IMG/VR virus record: IMGVR_UViG_3300022700_000069
Coordinates: 38,429-102,428 of that record
DNA: 64,000 nt
Direction: 5' to 3' (one strand)
Source of the DNA: a virus
The notes beneath the pieces were generated by a model, which saw only the letters and a program-made list of their open reading frames with translations, had not been told where the DNA came from and made no database searches. Made by a program: the position numbers and the translations under genes. This document shows, piece by piece, positions 28,194-36,901 of the stretch; the stretch's first letter is position 1, and each line of letters begins with the position of its first letter.

Positions 28194-28856
28194 ATGAAAT
28201 TAAAATATATTATTACAGGTACTGGTCGTAATGGGACTGGTTATTTTAGTGAATTATTAAAATTAAATGGAATTTCATGTGGACATGAACAAATTTTTGG
28301 TTTAAATGGTTTAAATATTCCATCTCAAAATTTTTATAAGAGTAATTTAAATAATAATAATAAATTTATTGCTGAATCTTCATGGTTAATAGCACCATAT
28401 TTAAATGAATCATTTATAACTAAAGATATTCAAATTATTTTTTTAATAAGAGACCCAATTAAAACGATTAAATCTTTATATGATGTAACACATATTACAA
28501 AAAAACACATGAATTCACCATATTTAAATCATATCATGAGACATTTAAATATATCAATAAATAATGATTTAGATTTTTTAATTGAATTTTATATAAAATG
28601 GTCAAATATGATTGAATCATATTTAAATAAGTTTGATAATTCATATATTTTAAGGTTTGAGGACATAAATTTGAATCAAGAAAAATTATCTAATATATTT
28701 AATAAAAAAATTGAAATTTTAGATAAAGAAGTAAATACAAAAACAATGAAAAAGAAAAGAAATATAAACATAGATGATGTTTTAAATAATGTTTTTAAAA
28801 ATTCAGAATTAAAAAAGTTTGTATATAAATATAATTATATAGATAATTATATTTAA
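28194..28856 (+). CDS. Second sulfotransferase-like protein
   Basis: 220 residues. KYIITGTGRNGTGYFSELLK is a P-loop-like PAPS site at the extreme N-terminus and IQIIFLIRDPIKTIKSLYDV is the 3'-phosphate motif near residue 85. YILRFEDINLNQEKL follows. It begins one base after the first sulfotransferase ends. The two are only distantly similar, so they may act on different positions. Confidence 0.75.
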   Translation: MKLKYIITGTGRNGTGYFSELLKLNGISCGHEQIFGLNGLNIPSQNFYKSNLNNNNKFIAESSWLIAPYLNESFITKDIQIIFLIRDPIKTIKSLYDVTHITKKHMNSPYLNHIMRHLNISINNDLDFLIEFYIKWSNMIESYLNKFDNSYILRFEDINLNQEKLSNIFNKKIEILDKEVNTKTMKKKRNINIDDVLNNVFKNSELKKFVYKYNYIDNYI

Positions 28857-28982
28857 TATAAAAATTAAAAAATTTATTAGTTTGGATTTAAATAATAGAA
28901 AATTTGGTATCACTACTTGTAATAGTAACAATTATAATGTAATAATCAATATCTATTTGAACTATGAAAAAAATTATTAAAA

Positions 28983-29948
28983 ATGAAAACAATAGATAAT
29001 TTTAGTTATTATAAAAGACATCAACCAGTAAAAATTAAATTTATTGAAGATTTTATAAAAAATAAAACAGACGTTACTAATATATTTGATGTTGGTTGTA
29101 ATAATGGTGATATATCATATTTTTTCCAAAAAAAATATGATAAAAATGTTTTGGGTATTGATTTATCTAAAAATTTAGATTTACCTGATGATTATGATTT
29201 CAAAAATGTTGATATTATTCAAGATAATTTAACTTATTTTAATGATGTAACATTTTTTTTAAGTTTATATCATCATTTATTAGGTGCATATTCACTAGAA
29301 ATAGCTGATAATGTATTTTATAAATTATTGTTTAGAACAAAATATTTAATATTTGATTGTGGTAATTTAAGTGAAAAAAATAGAAATAATACATATTGGT
29401 ATAAAAAACAAGGAGAATATTTTAATAATGAAAAAGAATTATTAAATCATTTTAATATAAAATATGATATTATAGATAATTGGAATACTGGTGGTGGTTT
29501 ACGATCCGTTGTTGTGTTTTATTCATCAGATTTAAATGATAAACTTAATGTAATTAACAAATATAAGAGATTTATTGGTAGTAAAAAACAAGAATATGGA
29601 TTAATTAATGTAAATAATATTAATTCGATTAATAGTGGGGATATTTTTCATGAAAATGTTTTTTATAAATTAGAATTTAATGGAAAATATTTTTTTTCAA
29701 AAAAGCATTTTTTAGATGAAAAAGAAAAAAATGAATTAAATAATATTATTGATGTATATAATACGATTGATAAAAATAATTTAATTAATTTTTATGGTTA
29801 TATAAAAAAATATGGGTTTATTTATGAATGGTTAAACGATATTAAATATAATAGAAAATGGAAGTTAATACTAAACAACAAAACATTAAATGATGTTGAT
29901 GTTATTACCGTAAATAATAAAGAAAAATTCATTGATTTTGAAAGATAA
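28983..29948 (+). CDS. SAM methyltransferase with kinase-like C-terminal domain
   Basis: 321 residues. The N-terminal class I methyltransferase core has IFDVGCNNGDISYFF (SAM motif I, about residue 25), VLGIDLSKNLD (motif II) and DVTFFLSLYHHLL (motif IV region). From about residue 200 a second domain has KLEFNGKYFFSKKHF, then NLINFYGYIKKYGFIYEWL, resembling the N-lobe and hinge of small kinase/phosphotransferase proteins, but no HxD catalytic loop is seen. It is separated from the sulfotransferases by 126 nt. Methylation of a glycan or protein is a guess from context. Confidence 0.6.
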   Translation: MKTIDNFSYYKRHQPVKIKFIEDFIKNKTDVTNIFDVGCNNGDISYFFQKKYDKNVLGIDLSKNLDLPDDYDFKNVDIIQDNLTYFNDVTFFLSLYHHLLGAYSLEIADNVFYKLLFRTKYLIFDCGNLSEKNRNNTYWYKKQGEYFNNEKELLNHFNIKYDIIDNWNTGGGLRSVVVFYSSDLNDKLNVINKYKRFIGSKKQEYGLINVNNINSINSGDIFHENVFYKLEFNGKYFFSKKHFLDEKEKNELNNIIDVYNTIDKNNLINFYGYIKKYGFIYEWLNDIKYNRKWKLILNNKTLNDVDVITVNNKEKFIDFER

Positions 29949-29952
29949 AAAT

Positions 29953-30954
29953 ATGATACTATTTGCATATGGAACAAGACCAGAATTTATAAAAATTAAG
30001 CCAATTTTAGATAAATTTAAAGAAAATAATATTCAGCATAAGGTGTTATTTACTGGTCAACATGAAGATTTATTGGATATTATGCCTGTTGATTATCAGC
30101 TTGCAGTAATTGACGGATATAATTGTCATAATAGATTAGATTGTATCATTGAAGCTATAATGAATAAAAAAAATATTTGGAAGGGCATAACACATGTTTT
30201 AGTTCAAGGTGATACAACATCTGTATTAGCAGTAGCATTAGCAGCATTTCATCGCAATATAAAAGTAATTCATTTAGAAGCAGGGTTAAGAACATATAAT
30301 AAATTTAACCCATATCCGGAAGAAATTAATAGAAGAATTGTATCACAATTAACTGATATTCATCTTTGTCCTACTGAATTAAATAAAGAAAATCTTAATA
30401 GAGAAGGAATTGAGGGTGATAAATATGTTATTGGTAACACGGTATTAGATAATTTAGTTGAATATAAAAAAGATTGTGATTATAAAGATAAGATTCTTGT
30501 GACAATGCATCGTAGAGAAAATCATCATTGGTTAGATCAATGGTTTAAAGAGATTGATAAACTTGCTGAATTACATTTTGATCTTGAATTTATTATACCG
30601 TTACATCCAAACCCAAATGTACAAAAACATAAGAATTTATTAAAGAATGTAAAGGTAGTTGATCCATTATCACATGAAGAATTGATTAAATTATTAATTG
30701 AAACAAAATTAGTTATTACTGATAGTGGTGGACTACAGGAAGAGTGTTCATTTTTTAATAAGAAATGTTTAACTTGTAGAAAAGTAACAGAAAGACCCGA
30801 AGCAATTGGACAAAGCACAATAATGGTAAATAATCCAAATCAATTAAGTACTGAATTTAATCGACATATTATGGAATATGATATTAATTATGAAAGTCCA
30901 TTTGGTGATGGTGATAGTAGTAGTAAAATATTTAAAATAATAAAAGATTTTTAA
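29953..30954 (+). CDS. wecB: UDP-N-acetylglucosamine 2-epimerase (non-hydrolysing)
   Basis: 333 residues from the ATG at 29953; the in-frame TTG at 29932 would overlap the previous gene and is less likely. The family hallmarks are present: FAYGTRPEFIKIKPIL, VLFTGQHEDLL, VQGDTTSVLAVALAAFH, VIHLEAGLRTYNKFNPYPEE with NRRIVSQLTDIHLCPT, VTMHRRENH, and ITDSGGLQEECSFF. It interconverts UDP-GlcNAc and UDP-ManNAc, giving a dedicated donor sugar to the glycosyltransferases upstream. Length is slightly below the bacterial 370-380. Confidence 0.9.
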   Translation: MILFAYGTRPEFIKIKPILDKFKENNIQHKVLFTGQHEDLLDIMPVDYQLAVIDGYNCHNRLDCIIEAIMNKKNIWKGITHVLVQGDTTSVLAVALAAFHRNIKVIHLEAGLRTYNKFNPYPEEINRRIVSQLTDIHLCPTELNKENLNREGIEGDKYVIGNTVLDNLVEYKKDCDYKDKILVTMHRRENHHWLDQWFKEIDKLAELHFDLEFIIPLHPNPNVQKHKNLLKNVKVVDPLSHEELIKLLIETKLVITDSGGLQEECSFFNKKCLTCRKVTERPEAIGQSTIMVNNPNQLSTEFNRHIMEYDINYESPFGDGDSSSKIFKIIKDF

Positions 30955-30970
30955 TTACATTAAACAATAA

Positions 30971-31002
30971 TTTGGAATATTTATAAAAAAGTATTAATTT
31001 TG
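30971..31002 (+). promoter_or_regulatory. Bacteroidetes-type promoter
   Basis: TTTG (30971-30974), 20 nt, then TAATTTTG (30995-31002), ahead of the gene at 31042. Confidence 0.5.
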
Positions 31003-31041
31003 AAAATAATTGGAATTTTTCACTTTTAAATTTAACATTTA

Positions 31042-31680
31042 ATGAAAATTGGTAATATTCTTTATGAAAAAGAATTAGTAAATCATGAAAAAGTAGATTA
31101 TATTAATTATTATGATTTTGCTGATAATTTTTCAATAAATATTGAAGATATTGATAGTTCGCTACCTACTCTTATTGTTGGATGGAAGTTTTTAAAAGAG
31201 TATTATCCAGATTTAGATGTTAATATTTTAACACACAGAATAAAAAAGGATAAATTATATTGGGAATTTTCATTTAATGAAAATAAATCTTCACATGTAG
31301 ATGGTATTCAAAATTTTATTGAAAATTTACCATATTATTATTATACTCCGTATTATAAATATAAAAATTTAGACCCTGTTTTTTTTAGGATTAGTAATAA
31401 TCAAGAACTTTTTGAAATTTTGCCAAAAAAAATTGATGGGATTTATATTTTTAAAAATAGAATGTTATACATTTTATCAAATGAAATGATTTATGGTCTT
31501 GATTTAGAAATGTATAAATTTTTTAAATTTAATATTCAGGGAATATTGGATAAATTAACATCCATTTATGGTGGTTCAATTATTTATGATTCTGATGGTA
31601 AACAATATCAAAAATATTGTGATATATTTCCTGATTTCTCTTACCTTAAAAGATATCTTGTAGTTATCTTATCAAAATAA
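31042..31680 (+). CDS. Hypothetical protein
   Basis: 212 residues. It contains TLIVGWKFLKEYYPDLDVNI, KKDKLYWEFSFNENKSSHVD and a C-terminal IFPDFSYLKRYLVVIL. The Trp/Tyr-rich pattern is reminiscent of uncharacterised proteins of other T4-like phages, but I do not recognise a named family. It has its own host-type promoter and a strong terminator, so it is a single-gene, probably early or middle, unit. Confidence 0.65.
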   Translation: MKIGNILYEKELVNHEKVDYINYYDFADNFSINIEDIDSSLPTLIVGWKFLKEYYPDLDVNILTHRIKKDKLYWEFSFNENKSSHVDGIQNFIENLPYYYYTPYYKYKNLDPVFFRISNNQELFEILPKKIDGIYIFKNRMLYILSNEMIYGLDLEMYKFFKFNIQGILDKLTSIYGGSIIYDSDGKQYQKYCDIFPDFSYLKRYLVVILSK

Positions 31681-31702
31681 TTATTCATTATTGAAATTAT
31701 AT

Positions 31703-31735
31703 AATCGTTTAATATTTATATTAAACGATTTTTTT
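31703..31735 (+). terminator. Intrinsic terminator
   Basis: A 12-bp stem (AATCGTTTAATA with TATTAAACGATT), a 4-nt loop and a following T run. Confidence 0.85.
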
Positions 31736-31799
31736 ATATATTAAAAAAATATATGAAAGAATTAGTATTAACGTGATGTTAAATTTTTTAAATAATAAT

Positions 31800-31809
31800 A
31801 GTATTTATA
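31800..31809 (+). promoter_or_regulatory. Late-promoter-like motif AGTATTTATA
   Basis: Recurrent motif 17 nt before the ATG at 31827. Confidence 0.65.
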
Positions 31810-31826
31810 TGTAAAAGAATTATATT

Positions 31827-32015
31827 ATGGAAAAGGAAATTAATAAAAATTTGGATAATTTTTTATCTGATGATGAAAATACAGATGAAAAAAAGAATAA
31901 AGAAAAAAAGAACCAAAAAGAATTGGTACTTAAAAGTAGAAGTGGTTTAATTGAAAGAATTGACCGTAAAATAATTACAGAAGATGGTCGTCAATTATTA
32001 AGAGAACATTATTAA
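31827..32015 (+). CDS. Small charged protein, probably virion-related
   Basis: 62 residues. An acidic/lysine-rich first half is followed by LVLKSRSGLIERIDRKIITE and a short tail. A late-type motif precedes it and three acidic late-type genes follow. Function unknown. Confidence 0.6.
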   Translation: MEKEINKNLDNFLSDDENTDEKKNKEKKNQKELVLKSRSGLIERIDRKIITEDGRQLLREHY

Positions 32016-32039
32016 AATTATTATTAATATTTAGTATCA

Positions 32040-32825
32040 ATGAATAATAAAAAAGATGATAAATCTCTCAATGAACATATTGAGAAGATTAAATATCGTG
32101 TTAAATATAATATTAGTGAAACACCTAAATATAGACCTGTAATTGAGGATGATTTGGAATTTGATGAAATTCCAGATAGTAATTATATGACTCAAGATGG
32201 TCAACCTGTACCTAATACTGGTGGTAGTGATGCGTTTCTTGAAGAGCAGGGTGATGAAGGTGATGAAAATAATGATGATAAAATTTCAGCACCTGAAGGT
32301 CCTAAAGAGCCAGCAGAACCATCAAATGCACGTGCACCTGAAAATGATGATGTTCCTGATGAAGAACCAGAAGGTGAACCAATGGATGAACCAGCAGAAT
32401 TAAAAAACACTGGTGATGAAATACCAGAGGAAGAACCAATGGAATCTGAAGAAGGTGTTGATCAAGTTCAGAATGATATTATTAAACATAATATTGAAGC
32501 AATGAAAAGTATTCAATCTAAATTAGAAAATTTAGAAAATATTGAAACTAAATTAAGTTCTCAACTTAGCATGTTAGATGATAAAGTTAAAGAAGTTGAA
32601 GAACCAACTGATGCTGAAAAGATGATGGAAAAAAAAGATGTTTCATATCCATATTATTTTAACCTTAATGATTTTTGGAAAGGTAATTGGTTTGATCAAC
32701 AAAGACAGGAATCACAGGAGAAGGGTATGAAACAATTACCTGATGGTACGTATATTGCTGATTTTGATGATTTACCAACACATAATGATATGGAAATTGA
32801 AGATAGCTTTAATTCAATTGTTTAA
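32040..32825 (+). CDS. Acidic Pro/Glu-rich protein, scaffold-like
   Basis: 261 residues. The first 140 are disordered and acidic (EPEGEPMDEPAELKNTGDEI-type). A coiled-coil segment follows (IEAMKSIQSKLENLENIETK), then a folded tail YPYYFNLNDFWKGNWFDQQR. Composition resembles capsid core or scaffold proteins; that assignment is inference from composition and from the three motif-sharing genes downstream. Confidence 0.6.
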   Translation: MNNKKDDKSLNEHIEKIKYRVKYNISETPKYRPVIEDDLEFDEIPDSNYMTQDGQPVPNTGGSDAFLEEQGDEGDENNDDKISAPEGPKEPAEPSNARAPENDDVPDEEPEGEPMDEPAELKNTGDEIPEEEPMESEEGVDQVQNDIIKHNIEAMKSIQSKLENLENIETKLSSQLSMLDDKVKEVEEPTDAEKMMEKKDVSYPYYFNLNDFWKGNWFDQQRQESQEKGMKQLPDGTYIADFDDLPTHNDMEIEDSFNSIV

Positions 32826-32831
32826 ATAATT

Positions 32832-33278
32832 ATGAAAATATTTCATGAACACGGTACAAAAGATAAGTTATTTGAAATGATGATTAAAGTCAATCGTTTA
32901 GATGAAGATTTATTATCAAAAAATAAAAAGAATGAAATAATTGAAAATTTTGTAGAGTATTGTTATGATTTTTTAGGTATGGAAGGTGAACCAGAAGGTA
33001 TTGAAATTTCATATAATCCAACTGAAGCAGCAGAAATGCGTTCATTTGGTAAACATACACCTGTAAATGGTGTAATAAGAGTTGTTGCAACTAATAGAAA
33101 TTTAGCTGATATTCTTAGAACATTGGCACATGAAATTGTACATCGTAAACAAATGCAAGATGGTAAATTGTATATGGGTGCTGGTGGTGATGGTACTGAT
33201 ATTGAAAATGAAGCAAATGCAAAAGCAGCAATAATAATGAGAAAATATGGTAAAGATAATCCAATAATTTTTGAATAA
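32832..33278 (+). CDS. Small HExxH metalloprotease-like protein with shared N-terminal motif
   Basis: 148 residues. The core LRTLAHEIVHRKQMQDGKLY holds a zinc HExxH motif (HEIVH) near residue 100, and ENEANAKAAIIMRKYG supplies a plausible third ligand Glu. The N-terminus DKLFEMMIKVNRLDED matches the starts of the next two genes, with an LDE cleavage-like site directly after it. It lies 6 nt after the acidic gene. A peptidase role is likely from the motif; the substrate is unknown. Confidence 0.65.
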   Translation: MKIFHEHGTKDKLFEMMIKVNRLDEDLLSKNKKNEIIENFVEYCYDFLGMEGEPEGIEISYNPTEAAEMRSFGKHTPVNGVIRVVATNRNLADILRTLAHEIVHRKQMQDGKLYMGAGGDGTDIENEANAKAAIIMRKYGKDNPIIFE

Positions 33279-33292
33279 AACACATATAAATA

Positions 33293-34843
33293 ATGAATAT
33301 TAAAGGTAAAAATGGTTCAAAAAATAGACTCTTTGAAATGATGCAAGGGGTAACTAAAGAAAATATACATGAAAATTCATGGCAAGAAGGTTTAAATAAT
33401 ACATTAAAAACAGCATTTGAGAAATTAAAAACAGATGCATTAACAATGAAACAAGGTGGATCATATACATCTAAAATACAATCAACAGATGATACATCAT
33501 ATATTGGGATTAATGGGTATGATTCTGAAGGTAATATGTATAATTTTAATTTTAGAATTGAGGCAACGGAAGGTGAGCAAGATGGTGTTGGTTATGTTAA
33601 TGATGTTGTTTTAGAAAGATTTTATTATCAAAATCCTCAAGGTGAAAAAGTATTTGATGTTAATGAAGATGATCTTAAAGAATTTAATCAACAATATGGT
33701 GCTGAATTATATGATGTTGTTGAAAAATATATTGATAGTAATGAACTTGATGAAACTATTAATAAAAAAGAAGATTCTCAACCATATGGTGGTTCAAAAC
33801 AAAAATATCAAGATGGTATGGGATATGGTGATGAAAAACCAGTAAATTCTAAATTAAGAACAAAAGCATCCGAATTAGAAAAATTTGTTAAAGAGGACGA
33901 ACCAAAAAAGTGGGGTGAAGATGGTAAGTTTAAAGATTTTGACGGTGTAATGAAATTTGTTAAAGAAGAAAATGATGAAAATGAAAATATTGAAGGAGAC
34001 GGTGAATATATAATTAAAAAGAATTTTAAACGGTTATTATCTGATATTGAATTCAGTAAAATGGCACAAGCCTATGAGAATTTATTAAAGATGAAGAAAA
34101 GTGAATATAGAGAAAAAGAATCGACACAAACTGCATTATCATCTTTAAGAAATTTAATATCTGAATATTTGCGTGAAGTAAGAGGATTAAATGTTACTCA
34201 AGAAGATGTACAAAATTTCTTTGAAAATTATTTACAAAAATTTACAAGTGTAGTGTCAGAAAATGAAGAAGAAAATAGTGAGAATATTCCTGATGAGGAA
34301 GTTCCAGCATTGGATGTTGATGATGTTGATGATGATGGTGATAAATTAGAAGGTGGTTTAGGTGACCATGCTAATGTTATGGATTTTGATCCTGAACAAA
34401 TTTTAAAGGGAATTGAAGTTGAAATGGAACATACTAAAGACCCTAAAATTTCATTAGAAATTACAATGGACAATTTAGCTAAAGACCCCAACTATTATAA
34501 TATTGATGGTGAATCTGAACCAACTCAGTTACCGGATATTGATAATGATGAAAATAATAATATATCAAAAAATGAATTACAAATTGATGATATAAAATCA
34601 TTTCCTGATGAAAATTTAAAAAAATATACAGATGATTTAAAAGGTGCGGATGATGAATTAAAAAATACTATGCTTGGTTATGGTACAGAAACACCGAACA
34701 CAATGGAAGAGTTTGAAATAAATGATAATGAACAATTTACAAGATTTAAAGAACTTGATTCAAAACCAATTGAATCATTAACTGATGAAGAAAAAGAAGA
34801 ATATTATAATTTATGGTTAGAATTTGGTGAAAAAAATGAGTAA
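33293..34843 (+). CDS. Acidic protein with shared N-terminal motif
   Basis: 516 residues. It begins GSKNRLFEMMQGVTKENIHE, matching its neighbours. The rest alternates helical, acidic and Asn-rich segments (DDVDDDGDKLEGGLGDHANV, EESENIPDEEVPALDVD-like stretches) without a recognised domain. It could be a packaged internal protein or capsid core component. Confidence 0.6.
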   Translation: MNIKGKNGSKNRLFEMMQGVTKENIHENSWQEGLNNTLKTAFEKLKTDALTMKQGGSYTSKIQSTDDTSYIGINGYDSEGNMYNFNFRIEATEGEQDGVGYVNDVVLERFYYQNPQGEKVFDVNEDDLKEFNQQYGAELYDVVEKYIDSNELDETINKKEDSQPYGGSKQKYQDGMGYGDEKPVNSKLRTKASELEKFVKEDEPKKWGEDGKFKDFDGVMKFVKEENDENENIEGDGEYIIKKNFKRLLSDIEFSKMAQAYENLLKMKKSEYREKESTQTALSSLRNLISEYLREVRGLNVTQEDVQNFFENYLQKFTSVVSENEEENSENIPDEEVPALDVDDVDDDGDKLEGGLGDHANVMDFDPEQILKGIEVEMEHTKDPKISLEITMDNLAKDPNYYNIDGESEPTQLPDIDNDENNNISKNELQIDDIKSFPDENLKKYTDDLKGADDELKNTMLGYGTETPNTMEEFEINDNEQFTRFKELDSKPIESLTDEEKEEYYNLWLEFGEKNE

Positions 34844-35261
34844 AAAAAGATTATTTGAAATATTTTCAAAAGTAAATAAATTACCAATTAATGAAAATGA
34901 ATCGAATAGTTCGAAAAATGAAATAATTGATGATATTAAAAGACATTTTAGTGCCGGATCAAATGAGAGAATGTTTAATGATGGTATTTCTGAAGAACTT
35001 TTAATTAACATACAATCAAAAAATATTGTTTTCAATATACTTGATGAAGGTGGGTTTGAGTTAACAAATTCAACAGCAGAACAAAATCGATATAATATTA
35101 AATATAAGGGTAATTTATCTCGGATTGATGAAAATTTGAATGATGTTATTATTACAGTACCAATTCTTTTAAATATAGAAAGACAATATTTTGGTGATAA
35201 AATTGGTTTTAATTTAGAAATTTGGATACAATCAGATAATATTCAAGTTGATTTTAAATAA
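34836..35261 (+). CDS. Small protein with shared N-terminal motif
   Basis: 141 residues from the ATG at 34836; the frame opens earlier at a TTG (34824) but the ATG, overlapping the previous stop by 8 bases, is preferred. The start MSKKRLFEIFSKVNKLPINE shares the LFE(M/I)(M/F) motif and an INE site. The C-terminal part (FELTNSTAEQNRYNIKYKGN, VIITVPILLNIERQYFGDKI) looks beta-rich. Function unknown. Confidence 0.6.
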   Translation: MSKKRLFEIFSKVNKLPINENESNSSKNEIIDDIKRHFSAGSNERMFNDGISEELLINIQSKNIVFNILDEGGFELTNSTAEQNRYNIKYKGNLSRIDENLNDVIITVPILLNIERQYFGDKIGFNLEIWIQSDNIQVDFK

Positions 35262-35289
35262 TGTTCTAATTATTATATTATTATATATT

Positions 35290-35326
35290 AACCTCTTTTT
35301 AGATATAAAAGGGGTTTTTTGTTTTT
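35290..35326 (+). terminator. Intrinsic terminator
   Basis: A 10-bp stem (AACCTCTTTT with AAAAGGGGTT, one G-T pair) followed by T-rich sequence. Confidence 0.75.
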
Positions 35327-35328
35327 TT

Positions 35329-35338
35329 AGTATTTATA
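35329..35338 (+). promoter_or_regulatory. Late-promoter-like motif AGTATTTATA
   Basis: Recurrent motif 12 nt before the ATG at 35351, directly after the terminator. Confidence 0.65.
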
Positions 35339-35350
35339 ATAAAAATATAT

Positions 35351-36766
35351 ATGAGTGTATTTAAATCATATCTTTTAAAGAATAATACCTTAATTGAGGG
35401 TGTTTTATCAAATAATTCTCAAAATCCTGTTACTGAGATTAGTTATGGTACAGTTAATCAACAAGTAAGTAGGTTTATTTTTGATATTGATTTTAATAAT
35501 TTAATAAAAAGAATTAGGGAAGGGAATATAAATCCAAATAAAATAAAAAAGCATATATTACATTTAACAAACACAATACAAAATGCTCCAGAATATATTG
35601 GAAAAAGATCATATAGTCTTGATATTGAAAGAGCATCAAGTTTTAAATTGGATTTATTTAATATATCAGAAGATTGGGACGAAGGTTCTGGATATGATTT
35701 TACATATGGAAATGATGTAAATATTAATTTAAGTCAAAATGCATCAAATTGGTACTATAGAAAAACTAATGTTTTTTGGAATATTAGTGGTGGTTCGTAT
35801 AATAGTGGACAAACTAAAGTATTTGGAACACAAAATTTTGAAAAGGGTAGTGAAGATATTTATATTGATGTAACTAATTATATTAATGGAAGATTAGTAA
35901 ATGAGGGAATAACTGGTATTACTGGGTATACTGGAACATCATATGGTTTAGGTATTAAATTTTCAGATGAATTAGAAAATCTTGAAACATTATATCGTCA
36001 AGCAGTAGGTTTTCATACAAAAAATACTCATACTTTTTATGAACCATATATTGAAACATATATTGATGATGAAATTAAAGATGATAGAAATTATTTTTAT
36101 TTAAATAAAGATAATGATCTTTATTTATATAGTAATGTTGGTAATGATATTCAAGATATTATAGTAAATAAAGTAAAAATTTATGATAATAATGATATTT
36201 TAATTGATGAAATTAGTGGGGAATCAATTAATTATGTGAAAAAGGGTATATATAAGATTACTTTGAATATTGATTCTGATTTATATCCAGATGCTGTTTT
36301 ATTTAGAGATGTATGGGAATTGAATATAAATGGTAAAATAAAAGAATATGAAAATCAATTTTATTTAATATCTGATGATAATTATTTTAATTTTGATCTA
36401 TCTAATCGTATTGACTTTGATAATTATTATTTTTATTTTTGGGGTATAAATCAAAAGGAAAATATTGTAGCTGGTGATATACGAAAAATTAGATTAACAA
36501 TTAAGGAATTATATCCAGATCAAAATAATTTTATACCATTAGATATTGAATATAGAGTGTTTACAAAAGTTGGTGAAAATTATGAAATTGATGTTATTCC
36601 ATTTACATCTGTTAATAGAACCAATAGGGGATATGAAATTGATCTTGATACTTCATGGTTAATACCTCAAGATTATTGTCTGCAATTACGATTAAAAGAT
36701 GGTAATTATTATGAGAATAAAGAATGTGTAAAATTTACAATAGTGTCGAATAGCATAAAAATGTAA
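35351..36766 (+). CDS. Virion structural protein with DNRLRE-type region
   Basis: 471 residues. The N-terminal half has SYSLDIERASSFKLDLFNIS, WDEGSGYDFTYG and YIDVTNYINGRLVNEGITGI, the pattern of DNRLRE-like beta-sandwich domains seen in large phage virion proteins. The C-terminal half (IRLTIKELYPDQNNFIPLDI, SVNRTNRGYEIDLDTSWLIP) looks like Ig-like or adhesin modules. It has its own late-type motif. A neck, fibre or baseplate-periphery role is possible. Confidence 0.6.
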   Translation: MSVFKSYLLKNNTLIEGVLSNNSQNPVTEISYGTVNQQVSRFIFDIDFNNLIKRIREGNINPNKIKKHILHLTNTIQNAPEYIGKRSYSLDIERASSFKLDLFNISEDWDEGSGYDFTYGNDVNINLSQNASNWYYRKTNVFWNISGGSYNSGQTKVFGTQNFEKGSEDIYIDVTNYINGRLVNEGITGITGYTGTSYGLGIKFSDELENLETLYRQAVGFHTKNTHTFYEPYIETYIDDEIKDDRNYFYLNKDNDLYLYSNVGNDIQDIIVNKVKIYDNNDILIDEISGESINYVKKGIYKITLNIDSDLYPDAVLFRDVWELNINGKIKEYENQFYLISDDNYFNFDLSNRIDFDNYYFYFWGINQKENIVAGDIRKIRLTIKELYPDQNNFIPLDIEYRVFTKVGENYEIDVIPFTSVNRTNRGYEIDLDTSWLIPQDYCLQLRLKDGNYYENKECVKFTIVSNSIKM

Positions 36767-36783
36767 AATTGATAAAAAAAGTC

Positions 36784-36814
36784 TTGTATTATAAAATATT
36801 CTAATGTATATTTG
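36784..36814 (+). promoter_or_regulatory. Bacteroidetes-type promoter for the replication operon
   Basis: TTG (36784-36786), 20 nt, then TATATTTG (36807-36814), ahead of gp32, UvsX and exonuclease genes. Confidence 0.7.
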
Positions 36815-36826
36815 TAAAAATAAATT

Positions 36827-36879
36827 AATGTAAATTTATAAAAAGTTTTATGTAAATTAATAAAAATAATAATGTAAAT
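36827..36879 (+). repeat. Three ATGTAAAT boxes spaced exactly 22 nt
   Basis: ATGTAAAT starts at 36828, 36850 and 36872 in the leader of the gp32-like gene. A fourth, looser copy (ATGTATAT) overlaps the promoter at 36804. They may be an operator or a translational control site. Confidence 0.5.
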
Positions 36880-36901
36880 GTTTAATTAAAAATGTGTAAA
36901 A

